DNA of 64,000 bases, taken from NCBI GenBank assembly GCA_037042185.1, contig JAXQJY010000030.1, positions 1,922,001-1,986,000 of the forward strand, in the 5' to 3' direction. This DNA comes from Sordariomycetes sp. S80-01Y. Taxonomy: Eukaryota > Ascomycota > Sordariomycetes. Under the pieces are notes generated by a model. The model was not told the origin of the DNA. It saw only the letters and a list, made by a program, of their open reading frames with translations, and did no database searches. Shown here piece by piece: positions 23,189 through 35,447 of the stretch. How positions within the stretch are numbered: position 1 is the stretch's first letter; the number at the start of each line of letters is the position of its first letter. Both the position numbers and the translations under genes were made by a program.

Positions 23189-24648
23189 ATGTTTGCCACG
23201 CTCCGTACAGAAGAGAGAGATGGCGAGGTCATCTGCATCTCGACTTCTAACCAGCCTCCTAAATCTGGGCAGAATCATATGCATTTTGCCTGTGACGAGT
23301 GTCGAGCTAAGAAGGTTCGTGGCCACAACGTTGAATGCCGACAGAGCATTCTTCTTCATTTGGCCATTGACTAAACCTTCGTAAACAGTTAAAATGCTCA
23401 GCACATCGATTCGGATGCCAGCGATGCCGTGACCGGGACTTCGTCTGCACCTATAGCAACAGCGCTCAGTCCAAGCGGCGACGACCTAGCAAAGGGGGTC
23501 TCGCTGGTTCTTCTGCAGAGAACAGCAGAGCCTCACGATCAAAAGCCGATGCGGGTCTAGAGGAAGCCTCTTACGATACGAGCGCACAAGTGTTGGCACA
23601 GGTAACCGCCGGAGTCGATGCTCGGCCTATAACAACATCTAGCTCATCGAGAACGGGCAGAGATCAATACACCCAAACATTGGGCTTGGGCTCGGACTCA
23701 TCTGGTAGTAGGAGCCTGCAGAGCTCTGGCCGCCTGTCCAGCATCTCTCCGACCGACAACGAGCTTCTTCAAACATCGGGTACGTTGAACGAAATGACGT
23801 TCCAAGACGTCCTCGAGACAGACTTTGCGGACTTTGGATTTGACGACCTGATGGACCTTGAAATGCCCATGCCTAGTAAAGGGCCTGCGGACCGCCCCAT
23901 CGACATGATGAGAGCACAGCCCGAACCACCCTCGCCATCTCTAGCCTTTGTGAGAGAGAAGAGGAAAAGCTGTTCACTTTCATCAGGCTCGGATGACCTG
24001 GTCTCCGCGTCTTCAAAGATGTCGCCTCGGCGCGTCGATGTCCGCCGTGGCCGCATAATACCATCACCTGCCGACAGCAGACATTCTCCTTACCAAAGCC
24101 AAGACGTCTCCCGCTGTCGGTGCATGGGGACAACTCTTGGGATCCTCGAGAGAATTCAAAGCCATGCCCAAATTACAACTCTCACATTGGCTGAGCACTC
24201 TCTGTACCTCCTCAAGAAATCGATCCGGCAATGCCAAGTCTTGACCAGGTGCCGGTCTTGCAAACCCACGTCGAAGCTCATGACCTTCTCCATCCTGCTC
24301 GTGGAGAAGATGGTCGGTATTCTGGAAGCAATTGCGGCGAAGTGGGAGCTTGAGATGGAATCCTGTAGCTCTGACAAGGATGCCCGGACATGTTACGGGG
24401 ATAGCTGCAGCGCCGACACGCTACTCATAGGAGAATATCCTATCGACACAATGCGGGAGCGAAGAGATCTATTTGGGTTCCTGATTTTACTTCAAGCGAG
24501 GAGTTTGTGTGCTCTGCAAGAGGAACTCATGTCTACAGCCAAGAAGGAAGAATGGGACGTCCATAGAAACACACTTCGGCCGGTGGCCCTAAAGCTGCGG
24601 GATCTGCAGGAAACACTCTACGGGATGACGATGGAGCTTCCTCCTTAA
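23189..24648 (+). CDS. Zn2Cys6 transcription factor, AflR-like, probable cluster regulator
   Basis: Exons 23189..23314 and 23389..24648 encode 461 aa. The zinc cluster spans the splice site: CDEC-RAKK then LKCSAHRFGCQRCRDRDFVC, spacing C-x2-C-x6-C-x6-C-x2-C-x6-C. A basic linker (SKRRRPSK) and a long Ser-rich, acidic middle follow. The C-terminal half (CRCMGTTLGILERI onward, to the LRDLQETLYGM end) looks like the AflR regulatory domain found in secondary-metabolite regulators. It is a nuclear DNA-binding protein, probably activating the surrounding genes; that target set is inferred from position. No other regulator lies in the cluster. The 3' flank has an AT-rich tract (TATATATATATG) suitable for polyadenylation. 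Confidence 0.9.
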
Positions 24649-25047
24649 AGCAAGCGAGAGCCAATAGTATATATATATGTAAAATACATCACTGAGCGAT
24701 TAGATACAAATTCGGGCACGTATAGCCAAGCCTGACGATTTGCTGATTTTGATAAGGAGCTGAGCGCATGTTTGGTACCAATTCCAAATTCTCACATAAG
24801 GGATGCTAAGCGCAGCACTTTTGCACAATAGCAGGGTCTTGGGAAGAGTACGCCAGACACGTTTCCTCAAGGTCCTCGGGGAATTTCCTAGAATGGATAT
24901 GATCCTGACCGCGCCTCCACAGGGTACGTAGTATCAACAGCCATATTTATACTACGAAAATGTCCAAACAGCAGCAGCACGATCCACAGCAACCATCGAG
25001 ATACAACCCACACCCTCCCACGCAGATCCCCACTTAGAATCCTTTGG
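24649..25047. other. Intergenic, 399 bp
   Basis: Promoter of the AsaB-like gene. A TATA-like TATTTATAC lies about 100 bp before its start codon. Confidence 0.5.
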
Positions 25048-26027
25048 ATGGCTTCCGCGGCAGTTGAGGTACCAGTCGAAGTACCTCTTATGTCGGCTCC
25101 CACCGAGAATTTCTCCGAGACCAGTCCACCACCGGCAGCGGGTTCCCAGCCGGCAGGCCCGCGACACGTGAAGACTACGATCAACTATTACAAAGATGAG
25201 GGAAATGCACATACTTCCAGTATCGCAGGGAAGAGAAGCACGTTCAACCAACCGTCTGTTGACTTCGATGTGGTGGTGACTGATATTACGGGGAGCGAGG
25301 ACAAGTATACCCTGGACAGCCATGGATTTCAGTTGCTCCACCATGTGAGTGCGGAAAAGGACTTTACCGACGAGGAGAGGATCAAAGAGGTGTATTACCC
25401 GGAGATTCATCAACTTGTCTCCGACTTGTAAGTGTTTGCTGCAACAGCACCAATCGTCCACAGACGAGGTCTAACCAGCATCGCAGTACCGGTGCCTCAC
25501 GGGTTGTCCTCTTTGATCACACAATTCGTCGCCCGAACCCAACTGCAGCTAACTCGGATGATGAGCGCCGCCCCGTGAAGCGGGCGCACATTGACCAGTC
25601 TGAACAGGCTGCGATCAACCAGGTCAACCGCCACCTGGGCGACGACGCTCCGAGGCTGCTGCAGTCCCGTTTTCAACTCATCAACGTCTGGCGCCCAATC
25701 AGGACCATCCAGAAAGACCCATTTGCTGTTTGCGACTCACACTCAGTCACTGACGAGGACATCCTGCCGGTCAAGCTGGTCTACCCGGACTGGGTCGGGG
25801 AGCCATGCACCATCTTCCCTAATAAGAACCACCGCTGGTACTACAAATACGGCCAGACTCCGGAGCAGGTCTTGATGGTCAAGTGCTATGACTGGAAAAA
25901 GGATGGTCGAGCGCGGAGGGTTCCGCATGCAGCCTTTACGGACCCGGCCATGGTTGACAAAGAACCGAGACAGAGCATCGAGGTCAGAGCACTAGTGTTT
26001 CACGAAGACGACAAGAAGCAGTTCTGA
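25048..26027 (+). CDS. AsaB / GA4-desaturase-like oxygenase
   Basis: Exons 25048..25427 and 25487..26027 encode 306 aa. The pattern is typical of the fungal AsaB/GA4-desaturase-like family: HVKTTINYY near the N-terminus, GFQLLHHVSAEKDF, VVLFDHTIRR, QLINVWRPI, HRWYYKYGQTPEQVLMVKCYD. Gibberellin desaturase DES and several polyketide/meroterpenoid oxygenases belong here and use iron and 2-oxoglutarate. A possible iron site is H-x-D-like within the LFDHT region and a later His, but I cannot assign all ligands with confidence. Position between the regulator and the second CYP65-like P450 places it in the terpene cluster; a desaturation or hydroxylation step is inferred. Confidence 0.82.
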
Positions 26028-26263
26028 TAAGCAGCCTGTCAAGAGTTGCCTAATCTAGCTCATCCAAAAAAGTAAGGCGTGGCAGCATGGCCAGTCGGCA
26101 CATTTCCCTTTTGGGCCACGGCTGGTTCGGGGACGGGGGTGCTGTTGAAACATAGGCGAGAATGCTAGAAAATAGTGGCGAATCGTATTGCTTCATCCTA
26201 GAGAGCCTATTGTCTAATCTGTGCATTCTGAGCAGACTCATCATCCTAGACGCTTCACATTAC

Positions 26264-28199
26264 ATGCCGTTCAAGACCATGTCTGTAATAGACCTGCTGG
26301 CGAATGCTGATACCGGGCCTAGCCTACACCTAGGCCAGATAGGCACTGCCCTCTTTCTTGGCGTAAGTTTTACTGGCCTTGTGAAAATCGTGAAAATACT
26401 CATGATATTCCAGGTTGCTTTATATGCGTCCATCTATCTGGTATACAATGCGAATTTTCATCCTTTGGCGAAATATCCCGGGCCGCTTCTAGCTCGCTCA
26501 TCTTTGGTGAGCCCCCCGTCGATTGCTTCGCCTGCACCAGTAATTGTTAACCCATGGGCTACTAGCTATGGAGATTCTATCATACAACCACGGGAAGGAT
26601 CCATCTGGCTCTCGAAGCAGAGCACAAGCGGCTGGGTAACTACTTCTTCCACATCGAGGCGAGCGGTCCAGGGGCAGAACTAACACGCTATGCAGGCCCA
26701 GTAGTCAGGGTTTCCCCCAATGAGCTCTCCTTCTCTTCCGTGCAGTCATGGAAAGACATCTACGGACATGCAACAGGAGGGAGACAGACGATGACGAAGA
26801 GCGAGTTCTACGACATGTACGGCTCTGGCTTCGACTCCCTCTGCGTCGGCAGTGAGCGAGACCCAAAGAAACACAGTCAGATGAAGAAATCCCTCGCTGC
26901 TGCATTCTCGACGAAGGCTCTTGCGCAGCAGGAAAGTATTGTTCAGCAATGCGTAGATGACTTTATCAGGAGGCTGGGAGAAGAAGGCGCATCAACCAAA
27001 GGACTGAACATGACCAAGTGGTTCGAAATGGTTGCTTTTGACATCCTGGGCGAAATGGCGTTTGGGGAAAGTTTTCACTGTATTGAGAGCGGTAAGGAAA
27101 CGGTCTGCCAGGGTCAATTTATGTGATTGAGAACTAATGGGGAGTGAAGGCGAGCCGCACTTCTGGTCCGAGATGGTAGTCGGACATCTGTTCTTCATCA
27201 CGCTTCTCGACAACTTGCGGCGCTATCCAGCCCTCGCAACACTGGGCAAGAAGCTTCTGCCTCGTTTGACAGTTAGCATTCGAGACAAGCATTCGGGATA
27301 CAGCCGACAGCTCGTAGCGAGGCGACTTGCTTCGGAAACAGGAAGACAGGACTTCATGGCAAATCTTGTCTCCAAAGTCAAAGCTGGCGAGGTTTCTCAG
27401 GAAGAGATGACTGCACATGCATCGACCCTGGTGTAAGTAATGTTTCCCGGCTGATGTCTTGGGGCGATTTAGACGATACTGACGAATGGAGAATTGCTGG
27501 CGGAGAAACGGTGGCGACCTTTCTTGCTGGCATGACATTCTTCCTTTTGAAGAACAAAAGCGCCTATCGCAAGCTCAGAGACGAGATCCGCGGTCGGTAC
27601 CAGGCACTTGACGAGATCACTGCCATGTCGGCCCAGCAATTGCCGTACTTGCAAGCAGTGATCGCTGAAGGTCTCAGGATCTTCCCGCCAGGATCACAGG
27701 GGTTCCCCAGATTGTCTCCAGGTGCTTCAATTGACGGCCACTGGGTTCCAAAAGGGGTGAGTAGCCTGTGACTCTGGTAACAGCCTGAGAAGAACCATGA
27801 GGAAACTGACGTATCAAGACTGAGGTTTATACCAGCGCCTGGTCCGTAACGCACGACGAGCGCAATTTCCCAGACCCATACGAATTCAACCCGGAAAGAT
27901 GGCTGAGCCCAGACGGCCCTGATATTCTGGAAGCCAGCCAGCCATTCTCACTAGGATCCAGAGGCTGCTTGGGCAAGAAGTGAGTATCCAGGTCCATATT
28001 ATGCGCTGCTTTGACTAACTCTCCCTTTCTCGTGCTCAGCTTCGCCTACGTTGAGGTGAACCTGATTCTCGCCAAGATGCATCTCGCTTATGATCTCGAG
28101 CTCGCAGACGAGACCTTGGATTGGCTGGGCTCGGGCCGCCTGCACTACAACTGGGCGAAACCGGAGCTCAATGTGAGGTTTAAAAGGGCAAGCAAGTGA
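26264..28199 (+). CDS. Cytochrome P450, CYP65-like, copy B
   Basis: Eight exons (26264..26362, 26414..26506, 26566..26635, 26696..27091, 27150..27432, 27492..27756, 27819..27979, 28040..28199) give 508 aa. Membrane anchor at the N-terminus, [23 protein letters not shown]-helix [10 protein letters not shown], ExxR in EGLR, haem motif [11 protein letters not shown] with Cys452. Exon sizes and phases mirror copy A at 12030-13982 except that copy A has one more intron. Aligned blocks such as [18 protein letters not shown] against RDPEEHGRMRRFLRDAFS confirm the relationship. The first intron (51 bp) is in frame, so the start region is slightly less certain; ATG 26279 is an alternative start. It is the right border of the cluster and most likely oxidises the same scaffold. 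Confidence 0.88.
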
Positions 28200-28638
28200 T
28201 GAACCGTATGTACGTTCGAAAATGCGTTGAAAACTGCGGCGGGGTGCACAACTTGCAAGCGCCACATGTAGCCAGACAGAAAAAGCAGCTTGGAAAGAAG
28301 GAACATGGGTGCTACTCTTTCCAGCTCTGCTTGCTTGAAGGGTCGGCGTTACGTGTTCGAAGTTGACGGCTTCACAAAACCTCCCCCAGTCCGTAGTCAG
28401 TGGTAAAGTTCAAGATACTGCAAGATATTTAAGCATAAGTTCACTCGGGTCATGTAGCCGAACATGATATCCAAAGCATGGAAATAAATTTGTCTGATTG
28501 GCGAGGAGGCTTCGGGGATCTCGGAGACCGTAGGTGTGGTTCTGGGAACAGAAGTTCGAACCAGCAACTCGTCATATACGAGTCAAATGTCACAACCAGA
28601 GCTGCGATTATTTCTCTATTGGTCAAGAAAGTGGCTTA
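28200..28638. other. Intergenic, 439 bp, right border of the cluster
   Basis: The 3' flanks of two convergent genes; nothing recognised. Confidence 0.6.
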
Positions 28639-30060
28639 TCAATAAATATCCCACAAGCTGACGCGACCATCCTTTGCCCCGGCAGCGATCCAGTGACCTG
28701 TTTTTGCTAGGTGTATCCGTCTTTCTTTGACACTCATCCCACTCTTGTGAATAAGCGTTGACAAGGAGGCCCCGTCACCCTCAGGTCTTCTTTCCACTTT
28801 CGAAAAAGCGTCGGAAGGCTCAGAGATGAGCTGAGCAAAGCCAATAGCATAACAACCAACTTTATGGTGCTGCAAGACAGCGAGCTCCTTCATCGTTTTG
28901 CAAGAGTAAACCCGTACGTTAGAGTCCCATCCGGCTGTTGCAAAGATACGACCGTCAGATCGTACGCGTAAGCTTTGCTGCCCCGCGTGCTTGGTGTTGA
29001 CAGTTTTGATGGGAAATTCCCACTCCTTTAAGGTGGTTTGAGGTCCTTTGGAAGTATTGTTAGGAGCCGAGCCCTTGAGTTGAGCTGAAAGAAGGGATGA
29101 TCCACTAGGGCCTGGAGGGGTTTCATCAATCTCTTCTATTATTCGATTGTCGGGGTCAAAGCCCGGAACAATCTCTTGTTGTGACGTAGGGATGGGATGC
29201 TTGGCCAGTGTCGCATCTGCACTCGAGGTGAGAAAGAACTCGTGGCTGGGATGAATGTCAAGAGACAGAATCGGCTGTGTGTGAGGTTGGCTGCGGTATG
29301 TCATGACCCAGTTGCCGTTGGCGTCCAGCCGTTGGACGGAAGCGTAGCCATTCTCGAAAGCCGCGATGAGGGTGAGCTGTCCGCCCAGGTTGAGCAAGCC
29401 GAGACTCATTGCCATGCCCGTGTCTTTGTCCGGCTTAACAGTGTGGATGCGGGTCTGAGAAGGAATCTGGAAGATGTCGATCTACGAAGGTCAAGGGGGG
29501 CACTCTTTGTTCTTGGCTGGTGAACTCACAGCATCTGACGCCAACGTGTTAGGCACCGCAATGAGTACTTCTGTAGCTCCATCGAGGTTGTTGCCGTCCA
29601 CAGAGTTATCCCCCGAACAAGACGTGAAAGAGCAAAAGTTCAACGTATTCACCTCCAGCATGTAGAGGATCCATGGCTGTGGTCTTTCAGCCGAGGCATC
29701 TTCAAGGGGTAACTTGGAAGTCAAACGTTCTTCATCGCTTTCACCGAGCTGCCATACGATGAGCTTGTAGTCGCGACCCTGACTACGCAAGTTAGTCGGC
29801 TTGTCCTCTTCTTCTTCAAGGGCGTGCTAGGGTAATCACGTGATGATCCTTTCGTCACCCCATCCTCGTACGCCCAAGATAGCGCCCTCATGAGCCTTCC
29901 AGACCGCTCTCGGGCGCATAATTGTGAGGTCCCATAACGACACGAACCCCTCGGCATCACCGGTGGCGAGCCGCTCGTTCTGCCTGACGAAGGCTGCAGC
30001 ATGGACCTGTGCCTTGTGCCCGCGCAGGATGTTCTTTGGTGACGGGAGGTTGCCGGCCAT
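28639..30060 (-). CDS. ASA1: ASTRA-associated protein 1, WD40 protein
   Basis: Exons 30060..29840, 29782..29530 and 29481..28639 encode 438 aa. The N-terminus ([41 protein letters not shown]), the spliced [13 protein letters not shown] block, and the C-terminal [15 protein letters not shown] and [18 protein letters not shown] are the WD repeats of Asa1. The protein belongs to the ASTRA/TTT group that helps assemble PIKK kinases such as Tra1 and TOR. A long insert (about 240-310) is low in complexity. The first intron uses the less common donor GTGATT, so that junction is the least certain. This is a housekeeping gene and marks the end of the accessory cluster. Confidence 0.88.
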
Positions 30061-33000
30061 GGTGGGAGATTGAGCTCATGTCGCAGCTGGCAGAGGCGGT
30101 GAGGGAAAGTCGGTCATGTCGTTTGATGGGCTGCATACGATAAGCTGCTGTCTCGTGGCTTTGCGGGCAGATGCTGATGCTGATGCTTCAACGCGTCTTG
30201 AGATGGGATTCCGGTCACAGAAAAATGCGGATGCCACCAGTGGCCGCTGGCAGCGCTGAATGCGGTGCAGTTACAGTGCACTGCCGGTGAGGTGCAGGGT
30301 GGGTCGCCACTGTGGCCATCATTGGAGGGGGGCATAGTGGCCTAAAGTTGGTAGTAGCGCTCAACTCAACCAGACTTCAAACGTGGCCGGATAGAGTAAA
30401 GCAACGACGACATCCCAAGTTCTGTCTCATCCACCTCTACTAACACTCCTTGGACCATTTAGTTACTGAATATCAGCCCGTCGATGCTCACGACCAACTG
30501 GAGGACGAACATATAACATGCTCGTCGGGCGCCGAAGCCTGAAGGTAGAGTCACCACCACCTGGGTCGCTGTCGTGACACCCTGCGCCTTGCCGCCTCGT
30601 GCAACCTTCTTTCTGCAGGCTCACAACCAGATCACCTGCGACTTCGAACAAGCGAACCCTCGACCACTCAGAGAATGCATCGCCCATGCGGCAGCCGTCT
30701 CGGAAGACGCCCCGGTTTGCGCGGCCCTCCCATCCTGCCTCCGCCGTGGGGGGCCGTGGTTCGATCCCGGTCCAGCTTCCTGGGGTACAATGCCCTTTGT
30801 GTGTGTGGGAGCCATGCACTTTCTCTCACCGCCTCGAGACGGGATCGGGAAGCAGCCGAATAGGTGCACAGGTCGGAAGGGTCGTCTTGATTCTTGACAC
30901 GTCGCCGGCTGTGGGTGACAACCCTGCAGTACCTCAAGCTGTTGGAGATCTCGGGAATGGCGTTCGGCCCCAAGCCTCATCTTTTCTCGCGTCGCACCCG
31001 GTTGTCATCCTTTCCCCTCCAGTCCGTCGGCGGTCTTTGACCTCGCTTGGTCGGATTGTGGCTTCTCTGCACGGCAGCTGAGAGACAAGTAACACCATCG
31101 AACGCCACAAGGTTAAGCACAGTTTGGTGCAGCATCGGCCAAGGACTGTCCGGAACGTTGCCTCGAGGGAAGAGATTTGGCCATGTCGAGTGACAGACCG
31201 GACTTGGGTTATGCAGCTACGCGTCTCGAAGGCAAAAGCTGGTACGGATTCGACTTCACAAGTACGGGAACGTGCCATAGTGAGCTCTATGGAGAATTCT
31301 GGAATGTCCTTGAAGACAAAGCCGAATAATCACCCCAGTCACGCACTGGAAATCACGTCAGCCTCTTGTGGATGTCGAGACTAACAGCCAAGCCCCGTCT
31401 TTCACGCTGGTAGTATGGTTTGGGGTTTGTACTCTGGTCAGCAGTATGCTGACCCAGGCACGTTTGACAGTCGTTCGTGCATCATTGACAGAGCTTTGGG
31501 AGGGGCCACTTATCCCCGATAGTCGTTGAAGTCAACGGAATGTTGGTCTTTGAGCTCGTTCACAGACTTGTGAAGCCCTGCTTGCGACACGTTTGACTTG
31601 AACAACCACGGCATGGCTGCTGCAGCTGGCGCTGGGTGACTGACAACAAGGTCACGCGAGATGTCTCCCTGCAAAATCTAGCACGACAGTGGCTCCATCT
31701 TCACGCGCTCTGCCCGTCTAAACAGCGCCTGGGTCTGCATGACGTCCAGGCAGGTTCTCTCAGTACAGTGACCGAAGACGAGGGCTAAGCCCGGTACTTC
31801 AAGTCTGCGACAGCCTCGAGACAGGGATTACTATTCCAGGTACCCGGAACTGCTGACATGCAGATTACTGACCATTGCGATGCAGCTTTCTAAGTACGGG
31901 ATACGGGGACCTACGCGGGTCCACCCCTTGCCCTTCGCCGCGTGATATGCGCAGTACCAGCTGCATGTATAGGCCCATTTGAGGCTCGACGAGTAGGAAA
32001 GTGCCAAGCGCGACCGCCATTGTGCGCCATTCAGATCTCTCGGCCAGGTGTCTCATCTCTTCCCTCCTCTGCAAGGTGCAGCGTGCACGCTCATGTACGA
32101 CAAGCAGCGCCAATGGGATCGAGAGTTGCTCTCGACTGCGTACACGCCGACCTCACACCACCAGCATGCCGACGTCAAGGAAATCGGATCGATCACTGGG
32201 GCCGATGGCGCCTTGGACCTGCTCGAGATGTCTTGAGAGCCATGGCGACCTCCTAGCTGCGGCCAGCTTGACCCAGCCTTCCAGGACTCCTTGACAGCGA
32301 AGCCCCAAAGACGCCTCGCGCTATCGATCGCAACGACGAAGATCAGGCTTGCATATCGGCTAGATCGTCTTCCATTCTCGACGAGACCCTACACCCATCC
32401 ACACCAAGTGGTGCTGGAGCTACGAAACCAGCAAAAGCTGCGAAAGACCTGTAGGCTGGGTTCTATTTTGAGGCTTATATGCAAGTCCAGGGTCTGTTGG
32501 GACGCGGAACCTGACTTCGAAAGCTACCCAGATCTCCACCCTCGAGCTCAGCCTCGTCCACAAATATACTACTCCCAAAGGGTTGACATAGCCTGCTCTC
32601 TATCTAACGGAGGCATCTAGACCAAGACCTCGCTTGAGTATAGTCTTCATTCGTGGGAACCGCCCCCCGACAGCCCAAGTTTCAGATCTCGACGCAGCTG
32701 TGCCGCGCCCAGCCAACCGACCTTCCTGAATGATCATTCATCATTGCTGATATAGCCAACCATATAGGCCAGCATCGCAATTTCATCCAGTCTCCCGGTA
32801 CCTCCTGTACTTTCTTCGCGTCATTGCCCCCGGATCGAGGGCCGGTGGCGCACCCTCATCAACCTGCTCGGAGGTAGAGCTCAGGTTCAAATCGAGGAGC
32901 GAGCTTCTATATCACCTCGGGACCCGCAGTGAAGCTCTGGTAGATCGACCTTCACAATACCGATCGAATTCAAGCACGGCGCAGAGCAAGTGGGCAAACT
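30061..33000. other. Intergenic, 2.9 kb
   Basis: No protein gene recognised. It separates ASA1 and a Zn2Cys6 regulator, which are divergent. A B-box-like string (GGTTCGATCCC) at about 30758 does not fold into a tRNA. The long space may hold the regulator's 5' UTR or a non-coding RNA; nothing in the sequence shows this. Confidence 0.5.
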
Positions 33001-35245
33001 ATGACAAGTGCGACCATTACCGAGCGGAGGACATCATTACAGCCGGCTGCGAAGTCGAGAAGAGTTAGGACCGGTTGCCTGACGTGCCGAGCTCGGCACC
33101 TGAAGTGCGATGAGGCGGCGCCGGTATGCCTGAACTGTCGCAAAAGCAACCGCATCTGCGAGAGGGGCTTGAAGCTCAACTTCCTTGACGTGCGCGTGCA
33201 CGAGGACCGCTACATCATCCCCGTCGCAAGACACTCAGGTGAGCTCTTCCCGGCCTTTCATGTAAATGACACTTACTGAGAGATCCAGTCAGTTTTCAAG
33301 ATGAGTCGCGCCAGATTGCGTCAGAGTACCACGGCGGACTCAAACGCTATCCAGAGGAAGACCATTACAATACGCAGCTACGCTTGAAGGTGGAGGGCGA
33401 TGCTTTGCAAAGAGCCGTGAAGCTGCGCATCAATTCGCGGTCATCCCTTCGGAAAGAATGGCCCAATCCCATCAAAATGGAATCCCACGAAAGACCAACT
33501 TCCTGTTTAGAAGTGCCCCCCAGCCTAGGCTCGTCTTACACATGCAAACCACATCTTCAGGGTAGAACTTTATCAACCTACTGGCATGTCGATTCTACGG
33601 ATTCAAGGTATCAAACGCCCCCTTCAACAGCGTTCCAGGCCCACAGTGCTTTTGACCTTACGCTCCCTGAGGATCTTGCAATGGTCAAAGCCGAAGTTGC
33701 GTCGCGGAACAACTATACGAGCGAAGAATCCAGCGCTGCTTCTATTATGCCGCAAGTGACCAACGGGACGCCCAGCCGAGGATCCGGTTCATGGGAAAAC
33801 TCGCATTGGGATCGGCTCGACTCACCAGCGTCCTGCGAAGGGTCAAGAATTGGCGAACGATATTTCCTGGGCTCACCAGACGAAATACACTACTTGCAAG
33901 TCTTTGTCGAGCAGGTTGGTGTGTGGATGGACTCTTTTGACCCTTTGAGGCACTTCGGTCAAATCACCCCTTATCACGCCCTTAAATCGCCCATGCTGCT
34001 CAACGCCTGCTTAGCCTGCGGTGTCATGCATCAGGCCGGAACCTCGCAAAAGCTCTCGACAAAGGCACATGCGTACTACCAGACCGCTAGCACCAACCTC
34101 CTCCGGTCATTGAGCAATCCAGATCGGAATATGGCCGAGTGCGCAACGGCGACCGTCATCCTCCATGTATATGAGACAATGGCCGACATCCCCGCCACAC
34201 ACATGGGCCACATCGCCGGCGCGCGTGCGCAGATACGAGAGTGCGGATGGAATGCCGCGACTGGAGGCATCGGCTCGGCGTGCTTTTGGTTGAATATCGA
34301 GATGGAGGTCATGAACTGTCTTGCCATGAACTGGACGACTACCTGGTCGCCTGATGAATGGGGCGTCAACTCGAGGATATGCGACGAGGAGGACATCCAC
34401 AGCATCGGTAAAGAGGAGACCTGGGTCCACAAGATCTTCTACATCGTGGCAAGACTTGCTAACTTCAGGGCTACCCAGCCCTGCTTCACGGAGCTTGACT
34501 TGACCGAGGAGAACAAGAAGCGAGCCATGCGCCGTGCGGAATGGGATGAACTCAAGAACATGTGCGAGCGATGGGACCACAGCTGCCCTAGGACGATGCA
34601 TGCAATTGGGTATCAAGAGGATGGCATGAGCTCGTCGACTTCGTGTTTCCCAAATATCTGGTATGTCCTATTGTCCTCCAGAATCTCGAAGGCGCTGACA
34701 GGACTAGGGTCATCAACCGCACCGCGATCGTCAGCCGCCTTTTCTATCAAATAGCTTATTACCTTCTATTCGAGACCATACCCCCCGAATACCGAGATCC
34801 GTCCCCGGATTCGAAAGGTTTCTTCAAGCAACTCTACCACGCGCGGCAAGCTTGCGGTATCATCGCCCATACACGGGACAACGGCGTTTCGTCCCTGGCC
34901 ATGCATTCGCTAGCCATCGTTGGACCGTCGCTGACGGAGTCAAGGGAGCAGGAGGAAGTTCTGAATATTTTCGCGACGCTGAGGAGAAGGAGTGGGCTGC
35001 AGCTGCATAGACTTGAGAAGAATCTGAAGGAGACGTGGTCCAGACAGCGGAGTACGGCGCTGCATGTGGGCGGGCAATTGGTCCAAACCGTGACGCCGGT
35101 GCAGATGGCGAACGAGAGGCTGTTCACGATAGACCCAGGGGCGAACCCGCTGTGGTGTGCTGACTTCGGGATGCCTGGTGCGCCGTATAGGAATTGGTAT
35201 GTACCGCCGAACCGGACGACGATATATAGCCCGCCACTGCTGTAA
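33001..35245 (+). CDS. Zn2Cys6 transcription factor with fungal-specific C-terminal domain
   Basis: Exons 33001..33238, 33289..34660 and 34708..35245 encode 715 aa. The zinc cluster is at about 26-53 ([19 protein letters not shown] then [10 protein letters not shown]), spacing C-x2-C-x6-C-x6-C-x2-C-x6-C. A disordered Ser/Pro-rich stretch (about 130-290) leads to a helical domain ([44 protein letters not shown]) typical of fungal regulators with the DUF3468-type transcription factor domain. Target unknown. It stands apart from the terpene cluster by about 5 kb with ASA1 between, so it is probably not its regulator. Confidence 0.88.
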
Positions 35246-35447
35246 ACTTACAGAAGCTTTCTTTTCGACAATTGAGGCTACAGGATCAAAGGGAAGGAGT
35301 TTGAACATATTATTTTGTTAGCTCGTTTAGAAAACGGGAAGGGCTTCATGAGATCATTCGCGGAACACAGATTTGGCGTTCGCAGACCAGGCGGAATCAT
35401 GATGGCATCAAACAATTTCATGGCCTCTTGCAGCCCTCTGTTTGTCC

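Noticed and set aside
30745-30790. tRNA or SINE-like B box GGTTCGATCCC
   Set aside because: The flanking bases do not form a T stem, no acceptor stem or A box is found upstream, and no second copy was seen.
33001-35245. Second regulator as a member of the terpene cluster
   Set aside because: ASA1, a housekeeping gene, and about 3 kb of empty sequence separate it from the cluster.
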